Assembly (NCBI RefSeq): GCF_000241525.1
Contig: NZ_AHIL01000038.1
Coordinates: 124,001-188,000, forward strand
Reading direction: 5' to 3'
DNA length: 64,000 nucleotides
Source: Comamonas testosteroni ATCC 11996
GTDB taxonomy: Bacteria; Pseudomonadota; Gammaproteobacteria; Burkholderiales; Burkholderiaceae_C
In this document: piece after piece, positions 52,448 to 60,539 of the stretch
Numbering within the stretch: position 1 is the first letter of the stretch
Layout: each line of letters opens with the position of its first letter
Made by a program: the position numbers and the translations under genes
Notes under the pieces: generated by a model
Databases searched by the model: none
What the model saw: the letters and a program-made list of their open reading frames with translations, nothing else
Told to the model about the DNA's origin: nothing

Positions 52448-53665
52448 ATGTTGAATGCTTACCGCAAGCTGTTTACCGCGCCGGGCAGCACGGGCTTTGT
52501 GCTGGCGGGACTGCTGGCGCGACTGCCGCTGTCGATGACGGGGATTGGCTTGATCACCATGCTGTCGCAACAGCGCGGCGCCTACACGCTGGCAGGCATG
52601 GTGTCGGCCTGTTTCGCGCTGTCGATTGCCGTTCTGGCACCGCGCATCTCGGCGCTGGTTGACCGTTACGGTCAGTTCAGGGTGCTGCCGTTTGCGGCCA
52701 CCAGCAGTGCGCTGTCCATGCTGGCCCTGCTTGCCTGCGCCCACTGGCAGGGGCCGGACTGGCTGCTGCTGGTACTGGCCGCTGCCGTAGGCAGCCTGCC
52801 CAGCATGCCGGCTATGGTTCGCGCCCGCTGGACCGCAATCTACAGTGGAACGCCTCAGCTGCAGACCGCGTTTGCACTGGAAGGCGTGCTTGACGATCTG
52901 GCCTTTATCGTCGGCCCGCCTCTGTCGGTGGGCCTCAGCATGCTGCTGTTCCCTGAGGCAGGCCCGCTGGCGGCAGCTTTGTTCCTCATCATCGGCGTAG
53001 GTCTGTTTGTGGTGCAACGCCGCACCGAACCACCTGTCAGCCCGCATGCCGGCTCGGAACAAGGCAGGACTTCGTCTATGCTGCGCCAGCCTGTGGTGCG
53101 AACGCTGGCGCTGTTCATGCTGGCGCAAGGCGTCATCGTGGGCGTGATCGATGTGGCCAGCGTGGCCTTCGCCACGGCTCAGGGCCAGCCCGGCATGGCC
53201 AGCGTGGTGCTGTCCTTCTATGCGCTGGGCTCCTGTGCCATGGGCTTGCTGTTTGGCACGCTGCGCCTGCAGATGCCGCTTAGCCACCAGATCGTCTGGG
53301 TCGGGGCATCGGTCGCCATCTCCGCCCTGCCCCTGCTGCTGGCCAGCAATCTGACCGCGCTGACGCTGGCCGTGCTGCTGGCAGGCATCACCTTTGGCCC
53401 GACAATTACCGTGGCCATGAGCCTGGTGGAGCAGCAAGTACAGGCCAACCGACTGACCGAGGGCATGACCTGGCTGCTGACCGGCCTGGCCAGCGGCGTG
53501 GCCCTGGGTGCAGCCGCTGCCGGCTGGCTGATCGACCACTGGGGCGCTCAGCAATCGTTTGTGCTGACACTGCTGGCGGGTGGCGCCATGTGGCTGTGGG
53601 GCGTGCAGGCCGGACGGCAAGCCGACCGTGCGTCGGCACCGGGAATGACCGCCATCAACATGTGA
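52448..53665 (+). CDS. Major facilitator superfamily exporter
   Basis: A 405-residue protein with about 12 hydrophobic segments, for example FVLAGLLARLPLSMTGIGLI, LLLVLAAAVGSLPSMPAMV and TWLLTGLASGVALGAAAAGW. The cytoplasmic loop after TM2 (APRISALVDRYGQFR) is a variant of the MFS motif. GGGTTTCC precedes ATG at 52448. Controlled, very probably, by the divergent TetR protein through CATAC/GTATG operators. Substrate not predictable; drug or metabolite efflux is the usual role in this arrangement. Confidence 0.84.
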   Translation: MLNAYRKLFTAPGSTGFVLAGLLARLPLSMTGIGLITMLSQQRGAYTLAGMVSACFALSIAVLAPRISALVDRYGQFRVLPFAATSSALSMLALLACAHWQGPDWLLLVLAAAVGSLPSMPAMVRARWTAIYSGTPQLQTAFALEGVLDDLAFIVGPPLSVGLSMLLFPEAGPLAAALFLIIGVGLFVVQRRTEPPVSPHAGSEQGRTSSMLRQPVVRTLALFMLAQGVIVGVIDVASVAFATAQGQPGMASVVLSFYALGSCAMGLLFGTLRLQMPLSHQIVWVGASVAISALPLLLASNLTALTLAVLLAGITFGPTITVAMSLVEQQVQANRLTEGMTWLLTGLASGVALGAAAAGWLIDHWGAQQSFVLTLLAGGAMWLWGVQAGRQADRASAPGMTAINM

Positions 53666-53709
53666 GTCAGCCGCTATCGCTTATTGCGCAATCGATTACA
53701 GCTATCTTT

Positions 53710-54633
53710 TCAAGAGACTTTCTGTGTGAGTACGGCCGCCGGCAGAGCCAGGCCAGGTGCTCGTGCCAGCGCTATAAAGGCCTGTAGATAGTCGGTATGC
53801 AACTCTGCCTCGCGCGCGCCGAGGTAGATTTGCTTGGCGATCCCCTTGCTGCCCAGCTTCACGGGTACGACGGCCATCTTTTCGGCATATTCCAGAGCCA
53901 GCCAGCGCGGCAGGGCCGCGACGCCCCGGCCGCTGGCGACCATCTGCATCATGATGTCGGTGGTTTCTATGGTTTTGTGGCGCCTGGGCGCAATGCCTTT
54001 GGGCAGAAGGAACTGGGTATAGATGTCGAGCCGGTCCACGGCCACGGGGTAGGTAATCAGCACCTCGCGAGCCAGATCACCTGGCTTGACATGGCCAGCC
54101 TGGGCCAGGGCGTGATCCGCCGCCACAACCAGCACCTGCTCATAGTCAAAGACGGGCTCAAAGTGCAGGCCGGGCTTGAACAGCGGATCGGGCGTGACCA
54201 GCATGTCGATCTCATAGCCGAATAGCGCACCGATGCCGCCAAACTGAAACTTCTGCTTCACGTCCACATCCACATCGGGCCAGGCGGCCAGATAGGGTGA
54301 AACGATTTTCAGCAGCCACTGGTAGCAAGGATGGCATTCCATGCCGATGCGCAAGCTGCCGCGCTCTCCCTGTGCAAATTGCTGCAAACGCGACTCGGCC
54401 AGATCCAGCTGAGGCAGCACGCGATTGGCTACCGCCAGCAGGTATTGACCCGCCTGCGTCAGGCGCAGGCTGCGCCCTTCCCGCAACCAGACATCGGTGC
54501 CAAGCTGGGCCTCCAGCTTTCTCATGCTGTGACTCAGAGCGGACTGGGTGACGCACAACACATCGGCTGCCGCAGTCAAAGAGCCTTGTTTTTCAACCTC
54601 TTGCACGATGGCGAGATGGATACGCTCAATCAT
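53710..54633 (-). CDS. metR: LysR-type regulator of methionine synthesis
   Basis: A 307-residue LysR protein: the helix-turn-helix is at residues 2-60 ([20 protein letters not shown]) and the effector domain follows ([20 protein letters not shown], where MetR proteins have a conserved E-C-H). It is divergent from metE and a perfect TGAA-N5-TTCA box overlaps the gene starts. ATG at 54633 is chosen; an in-frame codon at 54645 would add four residues. Homocysteine is the usual co-activator. Confidence 0.9.
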   Translation of the reverse strand: MIERIHLAIVQEVEKQGSLTAAADVLCVTQSALSHSMRKLEAQLGTDVWLREGRSLRLTQAGQYLLAVANRVLPQLDLAESRLQQFAQGERGSLRIGMECHPCYQWLLKIVSPYLAAWPDVDVDVKQKFQFGGIGALFGYEIDMLVTPDPLFKPGLHFEPVFDYEQVLVVAADHALAQAGHVKPGDLAREVLITYPVAVDRLDIYTQFLLPKGIAPRRHKTIETTDIMMQMVASGRGVAALPRWLALEYAEKMAVVPVKLGSKGIAKQIYLGAREAELHTDYLQAFIALARAPGLALPAAVLTQKVS

Positions 54634-54636
54634 CTG

Positions 54637-54649
54637 TGAACACAATTCA
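54637..54649. promoter_or_regulatory. MetR box
   Basis: TGAACACAATTCA fits TGAA-N5-TTCA exactly. It begins four bases upstream of the metR start codon and lies 113 nt before metE, suitable for activation of metE and repression of metR. Confidence 0.8.
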
Positions 54650-54761
54650 TGGATATATGAGAAACAACCATTTTACTTCATACATCGATTCAAAGAATAT
54701 CCAGTCCGCTGACCCGAGCCACTCTGGCCATGGGCCAAAGATCAAAAGACTGGATTTCTGC

Positions 54762-57083
54762 ATGACGACTATTCACAACTTGGGCTTTCCTCGCATTGGC
54801 GCAAAGCGCGAACTGAAGTTCGCGCTGGAGTCCTACTGGAGAGGTGAGACCTCACGCGATGCACTCAAGGCGCTGGGCGCCGAGCTGCGACAACGCCACT
54901 GGACCGCGCAGCAAGAGCTGGACTGGGTTCCCGTAGGTGACTTCGCGTTCTACGACCAGGTACTGGACATGAGCTTTACGCTGGGCAATCTGCCCGAGCG
55001 GGTGCAAGGCTTCAACGGCGATGCACTGGACAATTACTTCCGCGTGGCCCGCGGCCGCTCGGCGATCAGGACCGAATCCCACAGTACCGCTCACACCCAC
55101 TGCTGTGCTGGTGTCGCCGCGGGCGAGATGACCAAGTGGTTTGACACCAACTACCACTACATCGTGCCCGAGTTCAGCTCGACCACCGAATTCAAGCTCG
55201 ATGCATCGCGCCTGCTGGAACAACTGGCCGAAGCCAGGACACAAGGCATACAGGCCAAGCCCGTCCTCATCGGTCCCGTCACCTATCTGGCACTGGGCAA
55301 AGCCAAGGACGGCACCAGCAAGCTGGAATTGCTGCAGCGCCTGCTGCCCATCTATGCGCAGCTATTGGATGTGCTGGCGACCCAGGGCGTTGAATGGGTG
55401 CAGATGGACGAACCCATTCTGGTCACAGAACTCGATGCCGACTGGCAACATGCCTTCAACACTGCATACCACCACCTCAAAAGCAGCAAGATCAAGCTGC
55501 TGCTGGCAACGTATTTCGGCCAGCTCGCCGAGAACAAATATCTGGCAGCGAACCTGCCCGTAGCCGGCCTGCACATCGATGCCATCAACGGTCAGGACGA
55601 CGTGCAGCAACTGCTGGGTCTGTTGCCCGCACACAAGGTGCTGTCGCTGGGCGTGATCAACGGCCGCAATATCTGGAAAACCGATCTGACTGCCGTGCTG
55701 GACTGGGTAGAGCCGCTAGCCGAGCGCCTTGGCGAGCGTCTCTGGATTGCGCCATCGTGCTCCTTGTTGCATGTACCCGTGGATCTGAACAGCGAACAAA
55801 AGCTCGATGCCGACATCAAATCATGGCTGGCTTACGCGCAGCAAAAACTGGATGAACTGCGCGTGCTGGGCAAGGCTTTGCGCCATGGCCGAGATTGCGT
55901 CAAGGCCGAACTGGCCGACAACGCTGCAGCTCTGGCTGCACGCCGAGCATCGCCTTGCGTCCACAACCCTGCCGTGCAAGCTGCGGTCAAGCAGATAAGC
56001 GCCGGGCTGGGCCGGCGCCAGAGCAGCTATGAAGCACGTGCCCCCAAGCAAGCCCGCCGGCTCAAGCTGCCAGCCTTCCCAACCACCACCATCGGCTCTT
56101 TCCCACAGACTGCAGAGATCCGCCAGGCGCGCAGCGAGCTCAAGGCCGGTCTCCTGGATTTCGCCTGCTACCAAGGCGCCATGCGCGCCGAGATCGAACG
56201 CTGCGTGCAAGAGCAGGAAGCTCTTGGGCTGGACGTACTGGTGCATGGCGAGGCCGAACGCAACGACATGGTGGAATATTTCGGCGAACAGCTCGACGGC
56301 TACGCCTTCAGCCAGTTCGGCTGGGTGCAGTCCTATGGCTCACGCTGCGTCAAGCCACCCATTCTGTTCGGCGACATCAGCCGCCCCAAGGCGATGACGA
56401 CGGAATGGATCCAGTACGCCCAGTCCTTGACCCCCAAACCCATGAAAGGCATGTTGACAGGCCCGGTGACCATCCTGAACTGGTCATTCGTGCGCGATGA
56501 CCAGCCACGCTCCACATCCTGCTATCAGCTGGCTCTGGCGATTCGCGCAGAAGTGTTGGATCTGGAAAAAGCCGGCGTGCGCGTGATCCAGATCGACGAG
56601 GCCGCTTTGCGCGAGGGCTTGCCATTGCGCAAAGCCCAATGGAAGGAATATCTGCACTGGGCCGTGGAGTCCTTCCGCATCAGCGCCAATGGCGTTGCCG
56701 ATGAGACCCAGATTCACACCCATATGTGCTATTCGGAGTTCAACGACATCATTGCGTCCATTGCGGCCATGGATGCAGATGTGATCACCATAGAGACCTC
56801 GCGCTCGGATATGGAGCTGCTGGATGCCTTCGAACACTTCGACTATCCCAATGAGATCGGCCCGGGGGTCTACGACATCCACTCGCCCAATATTCCCACC
56901 AAGGCAGACATCCTGCAGCTCATGCAGAAAGCAACAGAACGCATTCCCGCGGAACGCCTTTGGATCAACCCCGACTGCGGCCTCAAGACACGCCAGTGGG
57001 CTGAAGTGATTCCTGCACTGCAGCACATGGTGGAGGCAGCCAAGACATTGCGCCAAAGCATGAAGCTGGCCGAGCCCGTCTGA
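54762..57083 (+). CDS. metE: Cobalamin-independent methionine synthase
   Basis: A 773-residue enzyme that transfers the methyl group of 5-methyltetrahydrofolate-triglutamate to homocysteine. N-terminal block [20 protein letters not shown]; zinc ligands are in [11 protein letters not shown] (His, Cys) and [11 protein letters not shown] (Cys), with the fourth Glu between. ATG at 54762 gives the family start; the frame to 54636 is antisense to the metR region. A terminator follows at 57115-57139. No cobalamin riboswitch is visible upstream. Confidence 0.95.
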   Translation: MTTIHNLGFPRIGAKRELKFALESYWRGETSRDALKALGAELRQRHWTAQQELDWVPVGDFAFYDQVLDMSFTLGNLPERVQGFNGDALDNYFRVARGRSAIRTESHSTAHTHCCAGVAAGEMTKWFDTNYHYIVPEFSSTTEFKLDASRLLEQLAEARTQGIQAKPVLIGPVTYLALGKAKDGTSKLELLQRLLPIYAQLLDVLATQGVEWVQMDEPILVTELDADWQHAFNTAYHHLKSSKIKLLLATYFGQLAENKYLAANLPVAGLHIDAINGQDDVQQLLGLLPAHKVLSLGVINGRNIWKTDLTAVLDWVEPLAERLGERLWIAPSCSLLHVPVDLNSEQKLDADIKSWLAYAQQKLDELRVLGKALRHGRDCVKAELADNAAALAARRASPCVHNPAVQAAVKQISAGLGRRQSSYEARAPKQARRLKLPAFPTTTIGSFPQTAEIRQARSELKAGLLDFACYQGAMRAEIERCVQEQEALGLDVLVHGEAERNDMVEYFGEQLDGYAFSQFGWVQSYGSRCVKPPILFGDISRPKAMTTEWIQYAQSLTPKPMKGMLTGPVTILNWSFVRDDQPRSTSCYQLALAIRAEVLDLEKAGVRVIQIDEAALREGLPLRKAQWKEYLHWAVESFRISANGVADETQIHTHMCYSEFNDIIASIAAMDADVITIETSRSDMELLDAFEHFDYPNEIGPGVYDIHSPNIPTKADILQLMQKATERIPAERLWINPDCGLKTRQWAEVIPALQHMVEAAKTLRQSMKLAEPV

Positions 57084-57114
57084 ACGCAGGCATCACTCCC
57101 GTCTTCTCTGACTC

Positions 57115-57139
57115 GCCCAGGGCATTGCCCTGGGCTTTT
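57115..57139 (+). terminator. metE terminator
   Basis: Perfect 9-bp stem GCCCAGGGC/GCCCTGGGC with a 3-nt loop followed by TTTT, 31 nt after the metE stop. Confidence 0.9.
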
Positions 57140-57247
57140 CCATAGCGAAAGGACATGGCCTGCAGCAGACCTGAGTTGCATAGGGCGATGAGATGCGGCG
57201 CCCGCCTTCAGGACTTGCGACGTATTCAGATACCAACCGTACAAAGC

Positions 57248-57282
57248 AAAAAGCCCTGCAGACATTTATCTGCAGGGCTTTT
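57248..57282 (-). terminator. Terminator behind the tRNA-Cys fragment
   Basis: 9-bp stem GCCCTGCAG/CTGCAGGGC with an 8-nt loop, A5 on the left and T4 on the right, so it can work in both directions. On the minus strand it follows the tRNA-Cys 3' fragment, the position expected of the original tRNA terminator. Confidence 0.8.
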
Positions 57283-57292
57283 ACCACTAGTT

Positions 57293-57340
57293 TCGAGGCG
57301 GGAACCAGAGATCTAACTGATCTAACCGGGTTTGCAATCC
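57293..57340 (-). pseudogene. tRNA-Cys 3'-half fragment (candidate distal att site)
   Basis: On the minus strand this 48-nt stretch begins with GGATTGCAAACCCGGTTAGA and runs through the anticodon arm 3' part, T arm and acceptor 3' strand of tRNA-Cys, with about five substitutions and one inserted base relative to 60135-60208. The 5' half of a tRNA is missing. It is in the same orientation as the intact gene. The rest of 57140-57518 is AT-richer and holds no gene that I can see. Confidence 0.75.
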
Positions 57341-57518
57341 ATTTATTTCGTTTGCAATCAACAACCTACATCAGAACCACACCAAACCACCCAAGACTGC
57401 CGCAACTCTGAAGCTTGCTCTTGCCTATTTAACGCGCTCATTATTCGCAATACCTATCGGCGAGACCATGCATTCCAAACGCGAGACTGCCTACCAAAGG
57501 CTTAGGCTCTTGAACTCA

Positions 57519-58643
57519 CTACTTGCTGTAAACAGTTTCCAGCTTGTGGAAGGCTGACTGAGAATTAGGCTCTGCCTCCAAGAGCAACTCTCGCAGGATC
57601 CCAGATCGGATCATCGCGATCAGGAAGCCGATTGCAAGGCCCAGGAACAAGCCAATTGCCAGGTAAAGGCTTTTGTTGGGAGATCGCGGCTTCAACGGCA
57701 CATTTACTTCGCCGTCAATGTGGAAAATTTTGAAGTTGGTTGCAGCTGGATCCAGCTCTTTTAGAAGATTCAGCTGAGCCTGGGTTTGCCGCAATCCATC
57801 GATAAAGGGCGTGTCATCGTTGCGCTGCCTAAGCACCTCAAGCTCCGCCTGAAGCGACTTTGAACCTCGCGCATACAATCGAGAGCCGTCAAGGAATGAT
57901 GCAGCCGTATCCTGCCTTGGCGGCTGCGCCGTAGTCATCTGAGGGTCTTTGATACCTACTGCTTGCGCTACTTTCAGTGCTTCAGTGAGTTGGGCCTGGC
58001 GGTCTTTTCTGAGCAGCTCTGCTGTATATGTTTTCTCTTCCAATGCACGCTCTGTATTGCGCACATGTAGCTGAATGGATTGCTCAATATCTTTGATTAA
58101 AGCATTTCTTGCATCTTCGGATACTTGTGCCAAAAAAGTCTGAAGCCATTCAGCGGCTAGCTCACCGGTGCGTGATTCGACATCCACACTGTAAAGACTT
58201 CTCCCGCCTCTGGCCTTTTCGGGCGGAGGGGTGACTTTCAGGACAATCTTTTGCATACGTCCATACAACGCCTGCTTTTCCTCTTCAGATGCGGGAGGAG
58301 AGTCAAGCGATGGCAGATAAGTGTCGCGGAAGAAGCGCTGCTTGGCTTCGTCCGTGATCAGTCGACGCACAAAATACGCATAGACCTGATCCGGAGAGTA
58401 TTGCTCGAGTCCCGTCGCACTACTGCGGCCGATATTGAGTTCGGTTAGTTCATTGAAGTACGGCTTGTCCACGAAAGCCCTGACTTCGTAGCGTGGCTTT
58501 GCTGTGAAGGCTGCCACCGTTGCGATGAGCACCCCAACGACTGCCGCAGCAAAAATAACGGGCAATTGCGGCCGCAGGCGGCTCAACACCGATTGCAACG
58601 ATACGGCCGTTTTTTCTATAGTTACATTGAGTCGGGAATTCAT
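57519..58643 (-). CDS. wzz: O-antigen/polysaccharide chain length determinant
   Basis: A 374-residue Wzz/FepE-like inner-membrane protein: TM1 near residues 29-50 (LPVIFAAAVVGVLIATVAAF), a long periplasmic part rich in coiled coil (ERALEEKTYTAELLRKDRQA), and the proline-rich motif before TM2 (PLKPRSPNKSLYLAIGLFLG). It sets the modal length of surface polysaccharide. ATG at 58643 starts the family-like part. Base composition is visibly less GC-rich than in metE or lon, and no other polysaccharide gene is near, so it looks like a leftover of transferred DNA. Lies inside the tRNA-Cys-bounded islet. Confidence 0.82.
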   Translation of the reverse strand: MNSRLNVTIEKTAVSLQSVLSRLRPQLPVIFAAAVVGVLIATVAAFTAKPRYEVRAFVDKPYFNELTELNIGRSSATGLEQYSPDQVYAYFVRRLITDEAKQRFFRDTYLPSLDSPPASEEEKQALYGRMQKIVLKVTPPPEKARGGRSLYSVDVESRTGELAAEWLQTFLAQVSEDARNALIKDIEQSIQLHVRNTERALEEKTYTAELLRKDRQAQLTEALKVAQAVGIKDPQMTTAQPPRQDTAASFLDGSRLYARGSKSLQAELEVLRQRNDDTPFIDGLRQTQAQLNLLKELDPAATNFKIFHIDGEVNVPLKPRSPNKSLYLAIGLFLGLAIGFLIAMIRSGILRELLLEAEPNSQSAFHKLETVYSK

Positions 58644-58848
58644 ACACTTCGCAGAAATTGCACGAAAGAACAAGCATGCCGCGGCACATGCAATTAGTTA
58701 GCACAAGATACGTTAAAGATGCAATTATGCTTGATATGTAAATAGGTGCAACCACTCAACCCGCCTGCTTGGATGCACCATCACGGTCTGGACTGCCCCT
58801 ATGCAGGTAGACATCCCCGGTCTATCTTTTGAGCATAGGAGGCAGTTC

Positions 58849-59132
58849 ATGAGCGCACAGCGGTTTACACCCGAATTCAAGGAAGAAGCCGTCAAACAAG
58901 TGATCGAGCGCGGCTATTCGGCGGCAGAGGTAGCAGCCCGCCTAGGGGTCTCAACACACAGCCTCTACAAATGGGTCAAGGCTGCGTCGCCTGACCGCAA
59001 TGAGCAGAAGTCCCAGGAATTGCACAAAGCCAAGAGCGAGATCTTGCGCTTACGGAGTCAGATGCGGCGGATCGAAGAAGAACGGGACATCTTAAAAAAG
59101 CCTTGCGGAACTTGGCCAGGGAGCCCGAGTGA
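58849..59132 (+). pseudogene. IS3 orfA, probable frameshift in the A tract
   Basis: The product has the IS3 OrfA helix-turn-helix (QRFTPEFKEEAVKQVIERGY, ARLGVSTHSLYKWVKA) and a leucine-zipper-like helix up to DILKK. AGGAGG precedes ATG at 58849. At AAAAAAG (59093-59099) the frame then reads PCGTWPG to a stop at 59232, whereas one extra A would give ALRNLAREPE and a TGA at 59130-59132 overlapping the GTG of orfB. I therefore infer a single-base loss, though the A tract is also where IS3 elements frameshift by design. Confidence 0.65.
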
Positions 59133-59983
59133 AGTACCGCTTTATCAACGAGCACCGTACTCAGCACGCCATCAGCCTGATGTGCAGATTGCTGAGGGTT
59201 GCTCGCGCAGGGTGCTATGCATGGCTGCATGATCCGATCTCAACTCACGAACAAGAAGACAGACGCTTGCTCGAGCTGATCTACTACTCATACACGGCCA
59301 GCCATGGGGTCTATGGCGCTCGCCGTGTGTTTGCGGATCTGCGAGAGGCGGGTGAATATGGCGGCAAGCATCGCGTTGCACGCTTCATGCGCAAGCACAA
59401 GATCAAGGCTGTGCGGGGCTACAAAGCGCCATGGCACATTGCAAGCCGGCCTTCAATCATTGCCCCCAACCACTTGCAGCGGCAATTCACTGTGGACGCG
59501 CCAGACAAGGCCTGGATCACTGTAATCACTTACATTCGCACTTGACAAGGCTGGCTGTACCTAGCTGCAGTGGTGGACCTGTACTCACGCAAAGTCGTTG
59601 GATGGTCCATGAAGGCAACGCTCAACCGAGAGTTCGTGCTCGATGCATTGCTGGCGACTGTTTGGCGGCGCAGGCCGGCAACCGAGGTGTTTGTACAGTC
59701 CGATCAGGGCAGCCAATACAGCAGCGATGACTTCAAGCGCTTCAGCCAAGCTCACGGCCTGGTGCCCAGCATGAGTCGCAGAGGAAACTGCTGGGACAAT
59801 GCCGTCATGGAATCGTTCTTCAGCAGTCTGAAGAAGGAGCGCATTCGCAAGCTCATCTACAAGACCCGGAACATGGCTCGGGCCGATGTGTTTGACTACA
59901 TTGAGGTGTTCTACAACCGGTCACGTCGCCAAAGTCATCTGGGTGGCATCAGCCCCGAGGCGGTTGAGCGCGCCCGGGCTTGA
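59129..59983 (+). pseudogene. IS3 orfB transposase with nonsense mutation and lost catalytic Asp
   Basis: Starting at GTG 59129 the frame encodes an IS3 OrfB (VKYRFINEHRTQHAISLMCR, GVYGARRVFADLREAGEYGG). A TGA at 59543-59545 interrupts it where relatives have Trp (IRT-stop-QGWLYL), and the same frame continues to 59983. The first Asp of the DDE triad is Val here (ITVITYIRT in place of TDITYIRT); the second Asp (QSDQGSQYSS) and Glu (NAVMESFFSSLKKE) remain. The enzyme cannot be active. Confidence 0.85.
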
Positions 59984-60083
59984 GGCTGGGAAGTGCCTAC
60001 TGGAGTGGGGCAGTCCAAGCGTAGTTTGACCACGAATGACACACGGTCAGCATCGATTTTTGAAGTGCTTTACGCGCAGAAAT

Positions 60084-60113
60084 AAAAAGGCCACCCGTAC
60101 GGGTGGCCTTTTT
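60084..60113 (-). terminator. Terminator after the tRNA-Gly-Gly-Cys unit
   Basis: 8-bp stem GGCCACCC/GGGTGGCC with a GTAC loop, A5 on one side and T5 on the other. It follows the tRNA-Cys 3' end by 21 nt on the minus strand. Confidence 0.9.
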
Positions 60114-60134
60114 ATTGATTTCCTTAGAGAAATC

Positions 60135-60208
60135 TGGAGGCGCGAACCAGAGTCGAACTGGTCTAACCGGATTTGCAATCCGGGGCATAACCGCTTTGCT
60201 ATCGCGCC
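60135..60208 (-). tRNA. tRNA-Cys (GCA)
   Basis: 74 nt including an encoded CCA. Acceptor GGCGCGA pairs with TCGCGCC; anticodon loop TTGCAAA with GCA; T arm contains GTTCGAC. It is last of three tRNAs transcribed leftward. A 48-nt copy of its 3' half lies at 57293-57340. Confidence 0.95.
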
Positions 60209-60222
60209 GCTATCACAAAACC

Positions 60223-60298
60223 TGGAGCGGGAAAACGGGTTCGAACCGTCGACCTATACCTTGGCAAGGTATCGCTCTACCAACTGAGCTATTCCCGC
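60223..60298 (-). tRNA. tRNA-Gly (GCC), copy 1
   Basis: 76 nt with CCA. Acceptor GCGGGAA pairs with TTCCCGC; anticodon loop TTGCCAA; T arm GGTTCGAACCC. Identical to the copy at 60355-60430. Confidence 0.95.
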
Positions 60299-60354
60299 AT
60301 TCAAAAAGCTTTCGCTTTCTGATGCGAACCTGTATTGCTACAGGTCTGAAAACC

Positions 60355-60430
60355 TGGAGCGGGAAAACGGGTTCGAACCGTCGACCTATACCTTGGCAAG
60401 GTATCGCTCTACCAACTGAGCTATTCCCGC
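60355..60430 (-). tRNA. tRNA-Gly (GCC), copy 2
   Basis: 76 nt with CCA, identical to the neighbouring tRNA-Gly and first in the tRNA unit. The 56-nt spacer between them is not repeated elsewhere in the window. Confidence 0.95.
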
Positions 60431-60539
60431 ATATCTACCGAAGCCCAACATTGTACAACGTTGTTTGCTGCGATGGATGAATTGTAGCGCAGTTCTGAGC
60501 CCTCCCAGAAAAAACGCCACAATTTTCACAAAACAAGCA

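Larger units (their letters stand above)
58789..60017 (+). mobile_element. IS3-family insertion sequence, inactivated
   Basis: A 1229-bp element with terminal inverted repeats beginning TGGACTGCCCC at both ends; beyond these 11 bases the match continues imperfectly for about 15 more. It holds an orfA/orfB pair typical of IS3. Flanking bases (GTC on the left, AGC on the right) show no target duplication, so it is old or was rearranged. Three lesions in the transposase genes (see the pseudogene entries) make it immobile by itself. Confidence 0.88.

Noticed and set aside
52328..53620. Upstream extension of the TetR frame to a 629-residue protein
   Set aside because: The added part is antisense to the MFS exporter, low-complexity and without homology; a start with a ribosome site exists at 52327.
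54650..54761. Cobalamin riboswitch before metE
   Set aside because: The leader is only about 110 nt, too short, and no B12-box-like sequence is seen; the MetR box explains regulation.
60223..60430. The duplicated tRNA-Gly region as a mobile repeat
   Set aside because: Only the 76-nt tRNA genes and a few bases next to them are identical; tandem tRNA-Gly copies are normal.
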